Source: Neptuniibacter sp048548695 (lineage in GTDB: Bacteria > Pseudomonadota > Gammaproteobacteria > Pseudomonadales > Balneatricaceae). From it: 64,000 nucleotides of DNA. Below are positions 9,341 to 18,711 of this stretch, one piece after another. Below the pieces are notes generated by a model. The model was not told where the DNA came from and did not search any database. It saw only the letters and a list, made by a program, of their open reading frames with translations. Position 1 is the stretch's first letter, and each line of letters starts with the position of its first letter. A program made the translations under genes and the position numbers. The DNA lies in assembly GCF_048548695.1 (NCBI RefSeq), contig NZ_JBLYIF010000005.1; one strand, 5' to 3'.

Positions 9341-10621
9341 ATGTCCCGTTCCGATGAGCTATTTCAGTCAGCACAGATCCATATTCCGGGAGGCGTAAAC
9401 TCCCCGGTACGCGCCTTTAAAGGTGTGGGCGGAACTCCCGTATTCTTTAACCGCGGCGAAGGCGCTTATCTGTTTGATGAAGATGGCCAGAAGTACATCG
9501 ACTATGTCGGCTCATGGGGACCAATGATTCTTGGCCATTGCAATCCAACTGTAATTGACGCCGTTAAACAGTCATTGGGCAATGGCCTAGGATTTGGCGC
9601 ACCCACCGAAATCGAAATCACTATGGCCGACAAGGTCTGTGAAATCATGCCCTCTATAGAGATGGTTCGCATGGTGAATTCAGGCACCGAAGCCACCATG
9701 AGCGCCATCCGTCTGGCACGCGGTTTCACCGGACGGGACAAAATCGTCAAATTCGAAGGCTGCTACCATGGCCACTCTGATTCTCTGCTAGTCAAAGCAG
9801 GCTCAGGTGCTTTAACCCTGGGAGAACCTAATTCACCGGGCGTACCAGCCGCACTGGCCGAACACACTATCACCTTGAACTTCAATGATATCGATAATGT
9901 CCGTCAGGCATTTGCTGAAGTCGGCGAACAGGTCGCCTGCATTATTGTCGAGCCGGTGGCTGGCAACATGAACTGTATTCCGCCACAGCCGGGCTTCCTG
10001 GAAGGTTTGCGTGAAGTCTGCGATCAGTACGGTAGTGTGCTGATTTTTGATGAGGTAATGACCGGATTCAGGGTTGCCCTGGGCGGCGCACAGGAAGTGT
10101 ATAACGTTAAGCCTGACCTCACCACGCTTGGCAAGGTTATTGGCGGTGGTTTACCGGTAGGCGCGTTTGGTGGCAAAAAAGAAATTATGCAGCATATCGC
10201 ACCACTGGGGCCGGTTTACCAGGCAGGCACATTGTCGGGCAACCCACTGGCGATGGCCGCAGGGCTGGCCATGCTCAACGCGATCAGCCAGCCGGGATTC
10301 TATGCCCAGCTGAGCGCCAAGGTTGAGCTTCTGACCGAAGGTCTGCAGGCAGTTGCTATGGCTAATGGTATTCCATTTACCACCAGTAAAGTTGGTGGCA
10401 TGTTCGGTCTGTTCTTTACCGAGCAGCGGCAAGTCACCAGCTTCAGTGAAACCATGGCCTGCGATGCAGAGCGGTTCGCCAAATTCTTCCATGGCATGTT
10501 GCAGCAAGGCATTTATCTGGCACCGTCTGCCTTTGAAGCCGGATTTGTCTCTGCTGCCCATACTCAGGCAGATATTGAACAAACCCTGGCTGCAGCTGAT
10601 CAGGTATTCTCAACGCTCTAA
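9341..10621 (+). CDS. hemL: Glutamate-1-semialdehyde 2,1-aminomutase
   Basis: PLP-dependent aminomutase that makes 5-aminolevulinate from glutamate-1-semialdehyde in the C5 tetrapyrrole pathway. The 426-residue product shows IPGGVNSPVRAFKGVGG at the start, the cofactor-binding GTEATMSAIRLARG, the DEVMTGFR aspartate motif and the Schiff-base lysine in TTLGKVIGGGLPVGAFGG. A GAGAG ribosome binding site precedes the ATG. The stop codon shares one base with the start of the next membrane-protein gene. Confidence 0.97.
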   Translation: MSRSDELFQSAQIHIPGGVNSPVRAFKGVGGTPVFFNRGEGAYLFDEDGQKYIDYVGSWGPMILGHCNPTVIDAVKQSLGNGLGFGAPTEIEITMADKVCEIMPSIEMVRMVNSGTEATMSAIRLARGFTGRDKIVKFEGCYHGHSDSLLVKAGSGALTLGEPNSPGVPAALAEHTITLNFNDIDNVRQAFAEVGEQVACIIVEPVAGNMNCIPPQPGFLEGLREVCDQYGSVLIFDEVMTGFRVALGGAQEVYNVKPDLTTLGKVIGGGLPVGAFGGKKEIMQHIAPLGPVYQAGTLSGNPLAMAAGLAMLNAISQPGFYAQLSAKVELLTEGLQAVAMANGIPFTTSKVGGMFGLFFTEQRQVTSFSETMACDAERFAKFFHGMLQQGIYLAPSAFEAGFVSAAHTQADIEQTLAAADQVFSTL

Positions 10622-11220
10622 TGATGCTGACACTGTTTGCTGATAGCTGCCTACTTGTTTGTGCCTTACTGCTAGCCGGCCAAAGCTACCGGAACGGCGA
10701 ACAACGGGCTCATACAGCCAGTTTTGTCATCAGCCTGGCGGCGGCATTTATTGCCATCGCCAGCCTGGGCACATTGGTGGTTGAGGCCCGCAACCAGGAT
10801 CTACAGACCCTGCAACGCATACTGGATAACCTGGCGTTTTATGCCGCATTGCCACTGCTGGGCACAGCGCTGCTAAGCCAGGCATGGCAGCTGGACTGGA
10901 GCCGAGCCGGCTGGGGACGTTGGCTGCTGGCTTTGTTTGCTCTGTTTGAATTAATGCGCCGATCCGAGCTGGGCAACCTTTACAGCCAGATAGTTACCGC
11001 AGCAACGCTCGGACTGATTATTGTCAGCCTGATCCGTTTACAGCAACCGATGCAGCGCTATATCGGTCTACTGGCGCTTGTACCGCTAACCCCAGCCTTA
11101 CTGATATTCAGTCAAGGCAGCCTGATGCCTGAATACTACTCGACCCGTGACTACGCCTTCAGCCTGGCTCTGGGCCTACTGATGCTGGCCTGGCAGCAAC
11201 GCTATAACCCAAGCAGCTAA
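10621..11220 (+). CDS. Small multi-spanning membrane protein, unknown function
   Basis: A 199-residue protein with about six hydrophobic segments (roughly 4-20, 32-52, 72-88, 97-112, 120-140, 146-165) and no recognisable catalytic motif. It begins on the last base of the hemL stop codon, so it is translationally coupled to hemL and probably belongs to the CLC-thiE-hemL unit. A comparable uncharacterised membrane protein follows hemL in some pseudomonads as far as I recall, but I cannot name a family. Confidence 0.75.
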   Translation: MMLTLFADSCLLVCALLLAGQSYRNGEQRAHTASFVISLAAAFIAIASLGTLVVEARNQDLQTLQRILDNLAFYAALPLLGTALLSQAWQLDWSRAGWGRWLLALFALFELMRRSELGNLYSQIVTAATLGLIIVSLIRLQQPMQRYIGLLALVPLTPALLIFSQGSLMPEYYSTRDYAFSLALGLLMLAWQQRYNPSS

Positions 11221-11283
11221 CCGCTCGCCATTACCTGATAGCCTGCTATGCTTTTGAAGTGAGCAGATGTGAGGAGAATAATA

Positions 11284-11766
11284 ATGCGCACGCTGCAACA
11301 GTACACTGCCCGGGATATTATGAACCGGGAACTACTTACCGCCTCGGAACACTGGTCTATTCAAACCCTGATTGATTTTTTTAACCGACACAAAATTTCT
11401 GGCGCACCGGTGCTGTCAGCCCAGCGCGAGTTTGTGGGTGTAGTGAGCCTAAGTGATATTCTGACCTTTGATGGCAACACCAAACATTCGATGTCAGAAA
11501 ACCCTATGACTCAGTACTACTGCAATATGGCTGATGGAACTTCGCCTGATGAACTAGGGTTTAAAGACGTCAATCAACATCAAAGTCATCTGGTGAGTGA
11601 AATAATGACCGAAGCCCTGATCACGGCACCCGCCGACACCAGCCTTCCAGCACTGGCAGGACTGATGCACAACAGAAACATTCACCGGGTGTTTATTACA
11701 GAGGATGACCAGATCTGCGGCGCAGTGTCCACGTTGGACATTTTGCGCCTGGTTGCTGATCAGTAG
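11284..11766 (+). CDS. CBS-domain pair protein
   Basis: A 160-residue soluble protein made almost entirely of two CBS motifs: the first around 8-60 (ARDIMNRELLTASEHWS ... GVVSLSDIL) and the second around 100-158 (VSEIMTEALITAPADTS ... GAVSTLDILRLV). Such pairs bind adenosine nucleotides and act as energy or redox sensors; the ligand here is unknown. The open frame could start at GTG 11269, but the GAGGAG at 11271-11276 sits seven bases before ATG 11284, which I prefer. Its end overlaps the convergent TPR lipoprotein by seven bases. Confidence 0.9.
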   Translation: MRTLQQYTARDIMNRELLTASEHWSIQTLIDFFNRHKISGAPVLSAQREFVGVVSLSDILTFDGNTKHSMSENPMTQYYCNMADGTSPDELGFKDVNQHQSHLVSEIMTEALITAPADTSLPALAGLMHNRNIHRVFITEDDQICGAVSTLDILRLVADQ

Positions 11767-12326
11767 CGACTGGCGCGGTTGCGAGCCTCACCTGCGCCCT
11801 GGGCGTTACCCGCACCGGTTCGAATATCCGCAATCAGCAGCCATAACCGGCGTAACATAGCTGTATCGCCTATCGCCAGATCGGTCCCCCGCAGCGCCAA
11901 TTGCTCCGCTTGGTACCACTGCTTCTCCACTCGCCTGATGTCTGCCAGACGGTAATACACCTCGGGATCTCGCGGCGCAATGCGTTGCGCCCGCTCAAGG
12001 CTACTTGAGGCCGCCCCGGTAGCACCCTGACGTTGCTGCTGTGCCGCAGTATCCAGCAAAGCAACCACCGCAGGATTTACCTGTCGCACCGGTGCTGCAA
12101 CCGGCGCTTCCGGAACCTGTTCTATCACCAACCCACGTTGCGCCGGAGTCACCGCAACACCCTGCTCTGGTGCGGCGGGTGCAACGACCTCGTTGCCATC
12201 AGTATCACCACTCGAACGATCATAAACCGGCGGCCCACCCACAGGCGAAGGGCCTGCACAACCCGCCAGCAAGCCCGCCAACAAACCCAGTTTAAATAAT
12301 GTAGCAACATGTTTTATCTGAACCAT
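11760..12326 (-). CDS. TPR-containing lipoprotein, unknown function
   Basis: A 188-residue predicted lipoprotein: hydrophobic leader and lipobox LLAGC with the lipidated cysteine at about position 23, a proline/valine-rich low-complexity spacer (30-90), then tetratricopeptide-like helices (about 95-185, including SSLERAQRIAPRDPEVYYRLADI). The start overlaps the end of mrcB; ATG 12324-12326 gives a normal signal peptide, while an ATG four codons upstream is also possible. It follows mrcB on the same strand. A role as an outer-membrane partner of PBP1b is possible by position (compare LpoB), but it has no visible similarity to LpoB. Confidence 0.78.
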   Translation of the reverse strand: MVQIKHVATLFKLGLLAGLLAGCAGPSPVGGPPVYDRSSGDTDGNEVVAPAAPEQGVAVTPAQRGLVIEQVPEAPVAAPVRQVNPAVVALLDTAAQQQRQGATGAASSSLERAQRIAPRDPEVYYRLADIRRVEKQWYQAEQLALRGTDLAIGDTAMLRRLWLLIADIRTGAGNAQGAGEARNRASRY

Positions 12327-14644
12327 TGTCTGAACCAATCCAATGTCCGCTCAACTTGATTATCCGCACAGGCCGCATGACCCTCCGGCTGTGACCCTGC
12401 AACAAACGGGATCTGACGGGCACCTTCACAATAGGCAGCCGATAACAGCCCTGTGCTGTCTTCGATCCATTCATACTCTATTTGTTCCGGCCGTACCGCC
12501 ATAAACGGATGCGGCTTTTCCCACTGCATCAGATCGATCCATGCCTGCAAGGCACCACCCGATCCGGTAAAAGGCAGCGGGGCATTATTATCCAGACCCA
12601 ACCAAACAACCGCCAGCCGGTTTCCGGCAAAACCGGCAAACCAACTGTCGCGCTGGTCATCACTGGTGCCGGTTTTACCTGCCACATTCAATACCTGTGG
12701 CAAACGACTGTAGATAGAACGGGCGGTGCCTTCCCGTGCCACTTCCTGCATCGCATACTGAATCAGGTGCACCATTTCCGCTGCCACCACCTGTTTAATC
12801 TGGAACGGGTAACGCGACAGTTCTGCACCCTCGGCATCCGTAACCAGGCGGATTGCTCGCAACGGAATTCTAAAACCGTTAGCCGCCAGTGTCTGATAGA
12901 GCTGAGTCACCTCAACCGGTGACATCGCCTCAGCTCCCAGCAGCAGCGACGGGAACGGCTTCGCATCTCGCTCATAGCCCAGCCGTTGCAACATATCCAC
13001 GACACGGCCAACCCCCACATCCATGCCCAACCGTGCAGTGCTCTGGTTGTAGGAATGCGCCAATGCCTGGTGCAGTGGCACAACACCATGCCCGGTACGA
13101 TCAAAATTCTGCGGCCGCCACTCATCACCATTCGGCATTTTTACACTGATAGCATCGTCATCAATTTGACTGGCAAGGGTATAACCCTGTTCCAGAGCCG
13201 CCAGATAGACCGCTGGCTTAACCAGAGAACCAATTGGCCGCCGGGCATCCAGGGCACGATTGAAGCCCTGATAACGTGCATTACGGCCACCCACCATCGC
13301 CAGCACTTCGCCAGTTTGTGGATCAGTCACTACCATCGCCCCCTGCAGTGCTGACATACTGGCGCCAAACCGCTTGCGCAGCCGCTCAATTCGATCAGAC
13401 AGCGCATTTTCACTATTCGCCTGCACCACCGGATTGAGACTGGTGAACACCTTCAACCCTTCCGAACTGAGCACTTCCTGCGGGTACTCCTCCCGCAGCT
13501 GGCGTTTTACCAGATCCAGGTAAGCCGGGTAGGCACCTTTATGCAGACTGCGCTGCTGCACCACACCCAACCCTTTACGCTCGGCCTGGGTGCGCTGCTG
13601 CAGGGTAATCACACCCTGCTCTTGCAGAATCTTTAGCACTAAATCACGCCGAGCTTTGGCGCGCTCCGGGTTTCGGCGCGGATCGTAATAGGATGGTCCT
13701 TTTACCAGCCCCGCCAGCAATGCCACCTGATGCAGATCTAACTCATTAATTGGCTGGGCAAAATAATATTGACTCGCCAGCCCAAAGCCATGCACTGCAC
13801 GAGAGCCGGATTGCCCCAGATAAACTTCATTCAGGTAGGCCTCGAGAATTTCATCCTTGTCGTAATGCATATCCAACAGCAATGCCATTGGAATCTCCAT
13901 CAGCTTGCGTGCCAATGAACGTTCTGATGTAAGGTAAAAGTTCTTGATCAACTGCTGAGTCAGGGTACTGCCGCCCTGGACAAAACGCCCGGCCTGAAGG
14001 TTCACCCACATCGCCCGGCTAATGCCTCGCAAAGAGATTCCGGCGTGCTCGTAATAATTACGATCTTCTACTTCGATCAACGCCTCTTTCAGATAAGGCG
14101 GCGCATCTTCAAGCCGAATCAGATCACGGTCTTCATTGTCCTGTGGATAAATACCGCCCACCAAAATCGGTTCCAGCCGGGTGAGAGAAACGGTACGACC
14201 TGAATCATCACGGATCTGCTGCAAGGTTTTGCCATTAAATTCAAGCAACAGGGTCCGTGCCGATTCGGCGCCATCGGGAAACTCAAAACCCCGGGTATGA
14301 ATGCGTGCCCGGCTACTGGCCCACTCAACCATCCCCGGCGCTGTCGCCCGCTGCACAAAGCGGTAACCAAGCCCTTGCAGTTCAAGTTTAAGGTCATCAC
14401 GATTCAGTAACTGCCCTGGATATAGTTCCAATGGTCGCGCATACACTTTCGCCGGCAGGGCCCAGCGTTTGCCTTCAAACTTGGCCCTCACTTGCGCATC
14501 TAGGTAGATCAAACCTACACCGACGATAACCAGCCCCAGCAGGCTCAGTTTAAGAAATAAGGACAGTAAACGGCGGGATAACCCCCGCGCCTGAGAAGTG
14601 CGGCCACGACCGCGGGATGATTTAGATGCTCTCTTTTTTGCCAT
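12314..14644 (-). CDS. mrcB: Penicillin-binding protein 1B (bifunctional glycosyltransferase-transpeptidase)
   Basis: Polymerises and crosslinks peptidoglycan at the inner membrane. The 776-residue product has a basic cytoplasmic tail, a transmembrane segment (about 28-48), a UB2H-like region, a GT51 domain with EDRNYYEHAGIS (catalytic glutamate near 192) and QGGSTLTQQL, and a transpeptidase domain with SLVKP (active serine near 472), SYNQS and KTGTSD (near 655). Length matches class A PBP1b. It is divergent from the phosphotransferase-ATPase gene at 14667 and overlaps the downstream lipoprotein gene. Confidence 0.96.
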   Translation of the reverse strand: MAKKRASKSSRGRGRTSQARGLSRRLLSLFLKLSLLGLVIVGVGLIYLDAQVRAKFEGKRWALPAKVYARPLELYPGQLLNRDDLKLELQGLGYRFVQRATAPGMVEWASSRARIHTRGFEFPDGAESARTLLLEFNGKTLQQIRDDSGRTVSLTRLEPILVGGIYPQDNEDRDLIRLEDAPPYLKEALIEVEDRNYYEHAGISLRGISRAMWVNLQAGRFVQGGSTLTQQLIKNFYLTSERSLARKLMEIPMALLLDMHYDKDEILEAYLNEVYLGQSGSRAVHGFGLASQYYFAQPINELDLHQVALLAGLVKGPSYYDPRRNPERAKARRDLVLKILQEQGVITLQQRTQAERKGLGVVQQRSLHKGAYPAYLDLVKRQLREEYPQEVLSSEGLKVFTSLNPVVQANSENALSDRIERLRKRFGASMSALQGAMVVTDPQTGEVLAMVGGRNARYQGFNRALDARRPIGSLVKPAVYLAALEQGYTLASQIDDDAISVKMPNGDEWRPQNFDRTGHGVVPLHQALAHSYNQSTARLGMDVGVGRVVDMLQRLGYERDAKPFPSLLLGAEAMSPVEVTQLYQTLAANGFRIPLRAIRLVTDAEGAELSRYPFQIKQVVAAEMVHLIQYAMQEVAREGTARSIYSRLPQVLNVAGKTGTSDDQRDSWFAGFAGNRLAVVWLGLDNNAPLPFTGSGGALQAWIDLMQWEKPHPFMAVRPEQIEYEWIEDSTGLLSAAYCEGARQIPFVAGSQPEGHAACADNQVERTLDWFRQWFR

Positions 14645-14666
14645 CGGCTAAGTATAATGCCTTCCT

Positions 14667-16247
14667 ATGCCTGGTGATACAGAACAGATGCAACTGATCG
14701 ATTCTCTCCGCAACCCCGCCGTATACCCTCATCCGGTAACGCAAATAGAGGTGCTGGAAACCCATATTTCCTGGATTATTCTGACGGGAGAATACGCCTA
14801 TAAACTAAAGAAACCGGTTGATTTTGGTTTTCTCGATTTCACCACACTCGAACAACGAGAATACTTCTGCCATGAAGAACTGCGGCTGAACCAGCGTCTG
14901 GCACCCGATATTTATCTGGAAGTGCTGCCCATTGGCGGCAGCACCACCGCACCCATACTGGCAAGTAACGAGAACGTGCTGGAATTTGCTGTCAAAATGC
15001 AACAATTCGAAGCGCAAGATCGATTAGACCGGCTGCTCGCTAACAACCAATTCAAATCTGAATGGATCTACCAACTGGCACGACAGATCGCCAGATTTCA
15101 TCGCAAAGTGCCCATCATCGCCCAGGACAGTCCACTAGGGAACCCGGAAACTATCTGGGACGTGGTGGCTGACAACTTTGTCCATATCACCACCACACTG
15201 GCCGAGCTGGATGACTGCCACAGGGTACAAACACTGCTGCATAAAACCGCGCAGTTGTTCCGCCGCATCGTACCTCAGTTAGAACAGCGCAAACTGGAAG
15301 GACATGTTCGAGAGTGTCATGGCGACCTGCACTTGGCCAATATAACGCTTTATCATGGTGAGCTGAGACTATTTGATTGCATCGAATTCAACCCACGTTT
15401 CAGTTGGATAGATACCATCAGTGACCTGGCGTTTCTCTTGATGGACCTAGAAGCCAACGGTGAGTTTGGTCTGGCCAACCGCTGTCTCAATCGCTACCTG
15501 GAATTGATTGGCGATTATGCCGCATTGCCATTACTGAATTTTTACAAATCCTATCGCGCAATGGTGCGCGCCAAAGTTGCAGTACTGGGACCTGAACTTG
15601 ATATGGCCACCATGCGCCACTACCTATCGCTCACCGAACACTATGCCAGTCCCAAACAGCCCGTTTTGTATCTAATGCAGGGCCTATCCGGCAGCGGCAA
15701 GAGCTACTTAAGCCAGAAAATCCTGCAACATAGTCCGGTTATCCGGCTGCGTTCAGATGTAGAACGCAAGCGACTGTTTAAGCAATTAAGCAAACAGGGA
15801 GAGATGCTTGAGCTATATGGGCCACAAATGAATATGCTGACGCTGAACCATTTATTTGATCTCAGCAATCGACTGCTGCGAGCGGGCTTATCCGTAATCG
15901 TCGATGCCACTTTTATCCGCAGTAGCAGCCGACGCATGTTTATTGAATTAGCAACCCAACAGCAAGTTAAGGTGAAAATTATTGCTTGCCACTGTAACGA
16001 AGAGGCCTTGGTCAACCGACTCGAAAAGCGTCAGCAAAGCGGCAATGATATTTCAGACGCCAACGTCAAAGTGATGCAGCAACAGCAGATTCATTTGCAA
16101 CCCCTGTCAGAGGATGAAGAAGCCATTGCAACGCATATTGATACCGCGGATACACTGGCTGTTACCGAACTGCTGAATCAATTTCCCCGGTTTGAACCCG
16201 GCAGCAATGATGGCAATATAATGCGCAATTGCCAGACGGCTCACTAA
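14667..16247 (+). CDS. Aminoglycoside-phosphotransferase-like / P-loop ATPase fusion protein
   Basis: A 526-residue two-domain protein. The N-terminal part (1-320) resembles APH/choline-kinase folds, with HGDLHLANI (catalytic loop, H218) and the metal-binding LFDCIEFNP. The C-terminal part (about 330-520) is a P-loop kinase-like domain with GLSGSGKSY at 338-346 and IVDATFI. This architecture is a known family of bifunctional phosphotransferase/ATP-binding proteins in proteobacteria, without an agreed substrate. Antibiotic resistance should not be inferred. Thirteen bases separate it from the Rieske gene downstream. Confidence 0.85.
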   Translation: MPGDTEQMQLIDSLRNPAVYPHPVTQIEVLETHISWIILTGEYAYKLKKPVDFGFLDFTTLEQREYFCHEELRLNQRLAPDIYLEVLPIGGSTTAPILASNENVLEFAVKMQQFEAQDRLDRLLANNQFKSEWIYQLARQIARFHRKVPIIAQDSPLGNPETIWDVVADNFVHITTTLAELDDCHRVQTLLHKTAQLFRRIVPQLEQRKLEGHVRECHGDLHLANITLYHGELRLFDCIEFNPRFSWIDTISDLAFLLMDLEANGEFGLANRCLNRYLELIGDYAALPLLNFYKSYRAMVRAKVAVLGPELDMATMRHYLSLTEHYASPKQPVLYLMQGLSGSGKSYLSQKILQHSPVIRLRSDVERKRLFKQLSKQGEMLELYGPQMNMLTLNHLFDLSNRLLRAGLSVIVDATFIRSSSRRMFIELATQQQVKVKIIACHCNEEALVNRLEKRQQSGNDISDANVKVMQQQQIHLQPLSEDEEAIATHIDTADTLAVTELLNQFPRFEPGSNDGNIMRNCQTAH

Positions 16248-16260
16248 AGCGAACCAACCT

Positions 16261-16608
16261 ATGCAGCCACTTTGCCAGCTCAATGACATCCCGGAAGATG
16301 AAGCGCGCGGCTTTTCCTGCCAGGGCATCAGCCTGCTGGCGGTAAAGTACCGGGGGGGGCTGTATGTGTATCATAATAGTTGTCCTCACCGCAGTATCCC
16401 GCTGGAGTGGCAACCTGATCAGTTTTTCGACTATGAAAAAACATTTCTGCAATGTGCCACCCACGGGGCACTGTTTAAGATAGATAGCGGGGAATGTATT
16501 AGCGGTCCCTGTGTAGGCGACAGCCTAACCGCTGTCACACATGCCGTGACTAAGGGCACCATCATGGTTGACCTAAGCCAGCTCCTACCGGCCAAGGCGG
16601 ACAACTAA
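16261..16608 (+). CDS. Rieske [2Fe-2S] domain protein
   Basis: A 115-residue protein consisting of a single Rieske domain. The ligands are C41-x-H43 (CPHR) and C65-x2-H68 (CATHG), with the expected spacing and a following GALF and GECISGPC. It has no membrane anchor or signal peptide, so it is probably a cytoplasmic electron carrier or oxygenase-type ferredoxin. It lies 13 bases after the phosphotransferase-ATPase gene and its last four bases overlap the convergent sfsA. Confidence 0.9.
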   Translation: MQPLCQLNDIPEDEARGFSCQGISLLAVKYRGGLYVYHNSCPHRSIPLEWQPDQFFDYEKTFLQCATHGALFKIDSGECISGPCVGDSLTAVTHAVTKGTIMVDLSQLLPAKADN

Positions 16609-17312
16609 TCCAGGATCACCGGCAATGGGTCCTGCAGCAAGATGGACTGCTGCGAAATCCGTGCCCGATAGGCCAGCACTTCGACCCCGGCAGCTACTAC
16701 CTGCCGCAACAATCGGCCATAGCCAGGATCGATCTGATCCGCCGGACGGACCCGCTCAATCCCCTGATGAGCAACGCAAAACAACAGCACCGCACGATCA
16801 CCTTCCTCAACCCGCTGCTGCAGGGCCCGCAGGTGGCGTGCGCCACGGGTTGTGACTGCATCTGGGAAACTGCCCCAGCCATCACGTTCAAGCAAAGTAA
16901 CGTTTTTAACTTCAACCCAGATCTGGCCCTTGTGCGGATCCTGCAACAAAAAGTCGATGCGGCTTTGTTCTCCATCCGGCACTTCCCGCCGCAATTTGGC
17001 ATAACCGGCTAACGCAGGAATAACACCCGCGGTAATCGCTTCTGCCACCAAACTATTCGCTCTAGCGGTATTGATACAAGCCAGATGACGCTGCTCAACT
17101 TCAACCAACTCCCAGGTCATGGGGTATTTACGTTTTGCGTTACCACTATCCCATACCCAGACCCGACTGCCCGGCTCCGCACAATTGCGCATAGAGCCGG
17201 TATTTGGGCAATGCACTGTCACCTCATGGCCATTATCCAGTTCAATATCCGCCAAAAAACGCTTGTAGCGCTTAATCAGGCGCCCCGGTTGTAACGGTAA
17301 GGGGTATTGCAT
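16605..17312 (-). CDS. sfsA: Sugar fermentation stimulation protein SfsA
   Basis: A 235-residue protein of the SfsA family (nuclease-like fold; exact cellular role unclear, originally linked to maltose metabolism in Escherichia coli). Typical stretches are FLADIELDNG, HCPNTGSMRNCAEPG, RIDFLLQDP and WVEVKNVTLLERDGWGSFPDA, the last carrying the nuclease-like E-x-K. It follows the aminotransferase gene by one base on the same strand and overlaps the Rieske gene at its 3' end. Confidence 0.95.
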   Translation of the reverse strand: MQYPLPLQPGRLIKRYKRFLADIELDNGHEVTVHCPNTGSMRNCAEPGSRVWVWDSGNAKRKYPMTWELVEVEQRHLACINTARANSLVAEAITAGVIPALAGYAKLRREVPDGEQSRIDFLLQDPHKGQIWVEVKNVTLLERDGWGSFPDAVTTRGARHLRALQQRVEEGDRAVLLFCVAHQGIERVRPADQIDPGYGRLLRQVVAAGVEVLAYRARISQQSILLQDPLPVILD

Positions 17313-17313
17313 T

Positions 17314-18474
17314 TCAGCTCCAACGGCGTTGCATACGCGTCAACGCCAGATCAATCCGATCCAGACCAGTGGTGTAAGAGAAACGGACAAAGGCATTGCT
17401 GCGATAATTGCCAAAATCCAGCCCCGGGGTGCAGGCAATATGCTCCTCTTCCAGCAATTGCCAACAGAACGCAAAACTATCATCTGTCAGGTGGGACGCA
17501 TCGGCATAGACATAAAACGCGCCAGCAGGTTGCAATGGCACTTCAAAACCCAATGTTTTGAGCCCCTCAACCAGCCGGTCCCGGCGCGCCCGAAATGCCG
17601 CTTTACGCTGTTCCATAATGGCAATTGTGTCATCGTCAAACGCTGCCAGCGCCGCATATTGCGACACCGTAGGCGGTGAAATCATTAGATTCTGCGCCAA
17701 TTTTTCCAATGCCGGCATCATATTTTCCGGTGCCACCACCCAGCCAAGACGCCAGCCTGTCATGCCAAAGTATTTAGAAAAGCTGTTGACCACATACGCC
17801 GTGTCATCATTCTGCAGCACGCTGTAACTAGGCGCTTCATAACTCAGACCATGGTAGATTTCATCCACCACCAGCGACCCACCCAAGCCTTTGACAACTT
17901 GAGACAATGCAGACAACTCATCCGGCGCAATCACCGAACCCGTGGGGTTAGCCGGCGATGCCAGCAACACACCGGCGGTATTTTCCGACCAGTGCTGCTG
18001 TACCAGCTCAGCATTCAACTGATAGTTCTGTTCAGCATCCACCGCAACCAACTGCGGGGCGGCGTTCAATAACCGCAGCAACTGCCGGTTACAGGGGTAG
18101 CCAGGATCCGCCATCATAAAGCGCTGCCCGGCATCGGTTAGCAAAGCAAACAGCATCAGCAGGCCGCTGGATCCACCTGTCGTAATGAGAATTCGTCCTG
18201 GGGTGATGCTAAGCCCGTAACAACGCTGATACCACTGAGCAATTTTTTCCCGCAACGGCGGAATACCGGCAGCAGGTGTGTACTTGATACTGCCCTGCTC
18301 AATCGCGCGAATCGCCGCTCTACAGATAGGCTCGGCCGTCGGAAAATCCGGCTCACCGGCTTCCATATGGACCACATCAAACCCGGCAGCATCCAACTCT
18401 GCGGCTCGCTTCAGCAGATCCATTACCTTAAAAGATTCAATCTGCTCAACGCGACTAGAAGGGACTGGGGTCAT
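17314..18474 (-). CDS. PLP-dependent class I/II aminotransferase
   Basis: A 386-residue fold-type I aminotransferase. Visible motifs are GEPDFPTAEPI, ITTGGSSGLLMLFALL, SPANPTGSV, VVDEIYHGLSYE and the Schiff-base lysine in VNSFSKYFGMTGWRLGW, ending with a conserved arginine in FVRFSYTTG. It resembles aspartate/alanine aminotransferases; the substrate cannot be fixed from sequence. It shares a transcription unit with sfsA and is divergent from dksA, as in Pseudomonas. Confidence 0.9.
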   Translation of the reverse strand: MTPVPSSRVEQIESFKVMDLLKRAAELDAAGFDVVHMEAGEPDFPTAEPICRAAIRAIEQGSIKYTPAAGIPPLREKIAQWYQRCYGLSITPGRILITTGGSSGLLMLFALLTDAGQRFMMADPGYPCNRQLLRLLNAAPQLVAVDAEQNYQLNAELVQQHWSENTAGVLLASPANPTGSVIAPDELSALSQVVKGLGGSLVVDEIYHGLSYEAPSYSVLQNDDTAYVVNSFSKYFGMTGWRLGWVVAPENMMPALEKLAQNLMISPPTVSQYAALAAFDDDTIAIMEQRKAAFRARRDRLVEGLKTLGFEVPLQPAGAFYVYADASHLTDDSFAFCWQLLEEEHIACTPGLDFGNYRSNAFVRFSYTTGLDRIDLALTRMQRRWS

Positions 18475-18572
18475 AATCTCGGTCCGACATGGAAAATGGA
18501 TGCCGTATTATACTGTTTTCCGCCCCTGATACCGACTCTGCAACGGCCAAACGCGTACAGTTGGTGATTAGC

Positions 18573-18597
18573 GTGAATTAGGACTAGCCTAATTCAC
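18573..18597. promoter_or_regulatory. 10-bp inverted repeat in the dksA / aminotransferase divergent region
   Basis: GTGAATTAGG (18573-18582) and CCTAATTCAC (18588-18597) form a perfect 10-bp inverted repeat around the 5-base ACTAG, extended by one further C-G pair. No T-run follows in either direction, and the site lies between two divergent genes, so it is more likely an operator or an mRNA leader hairpin than a terminator. The rest of the gap 18475-18711 has no convincing promoter. Confidence 0.55.
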
Positions 18598-18711
18598 GGG
18601 CATCTGTTAATTTCGCAGCCTTTCATGCCGTTTGAATAGATTGCATTAAACCAAGGAGTCGATCCGGCCACTATAAAAACAGGTCGTATCGGAAAGAGCG
18701 AGGCAGTGCAT

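Noticed and set aside
14667..16247. APH-like domain as aminoglycoside resistance
   Set aside because: The fusion with a P-loop kinase domain and chromosomal housekeeping context match a widespread family of unknown substrate, not a resistance enzyme.
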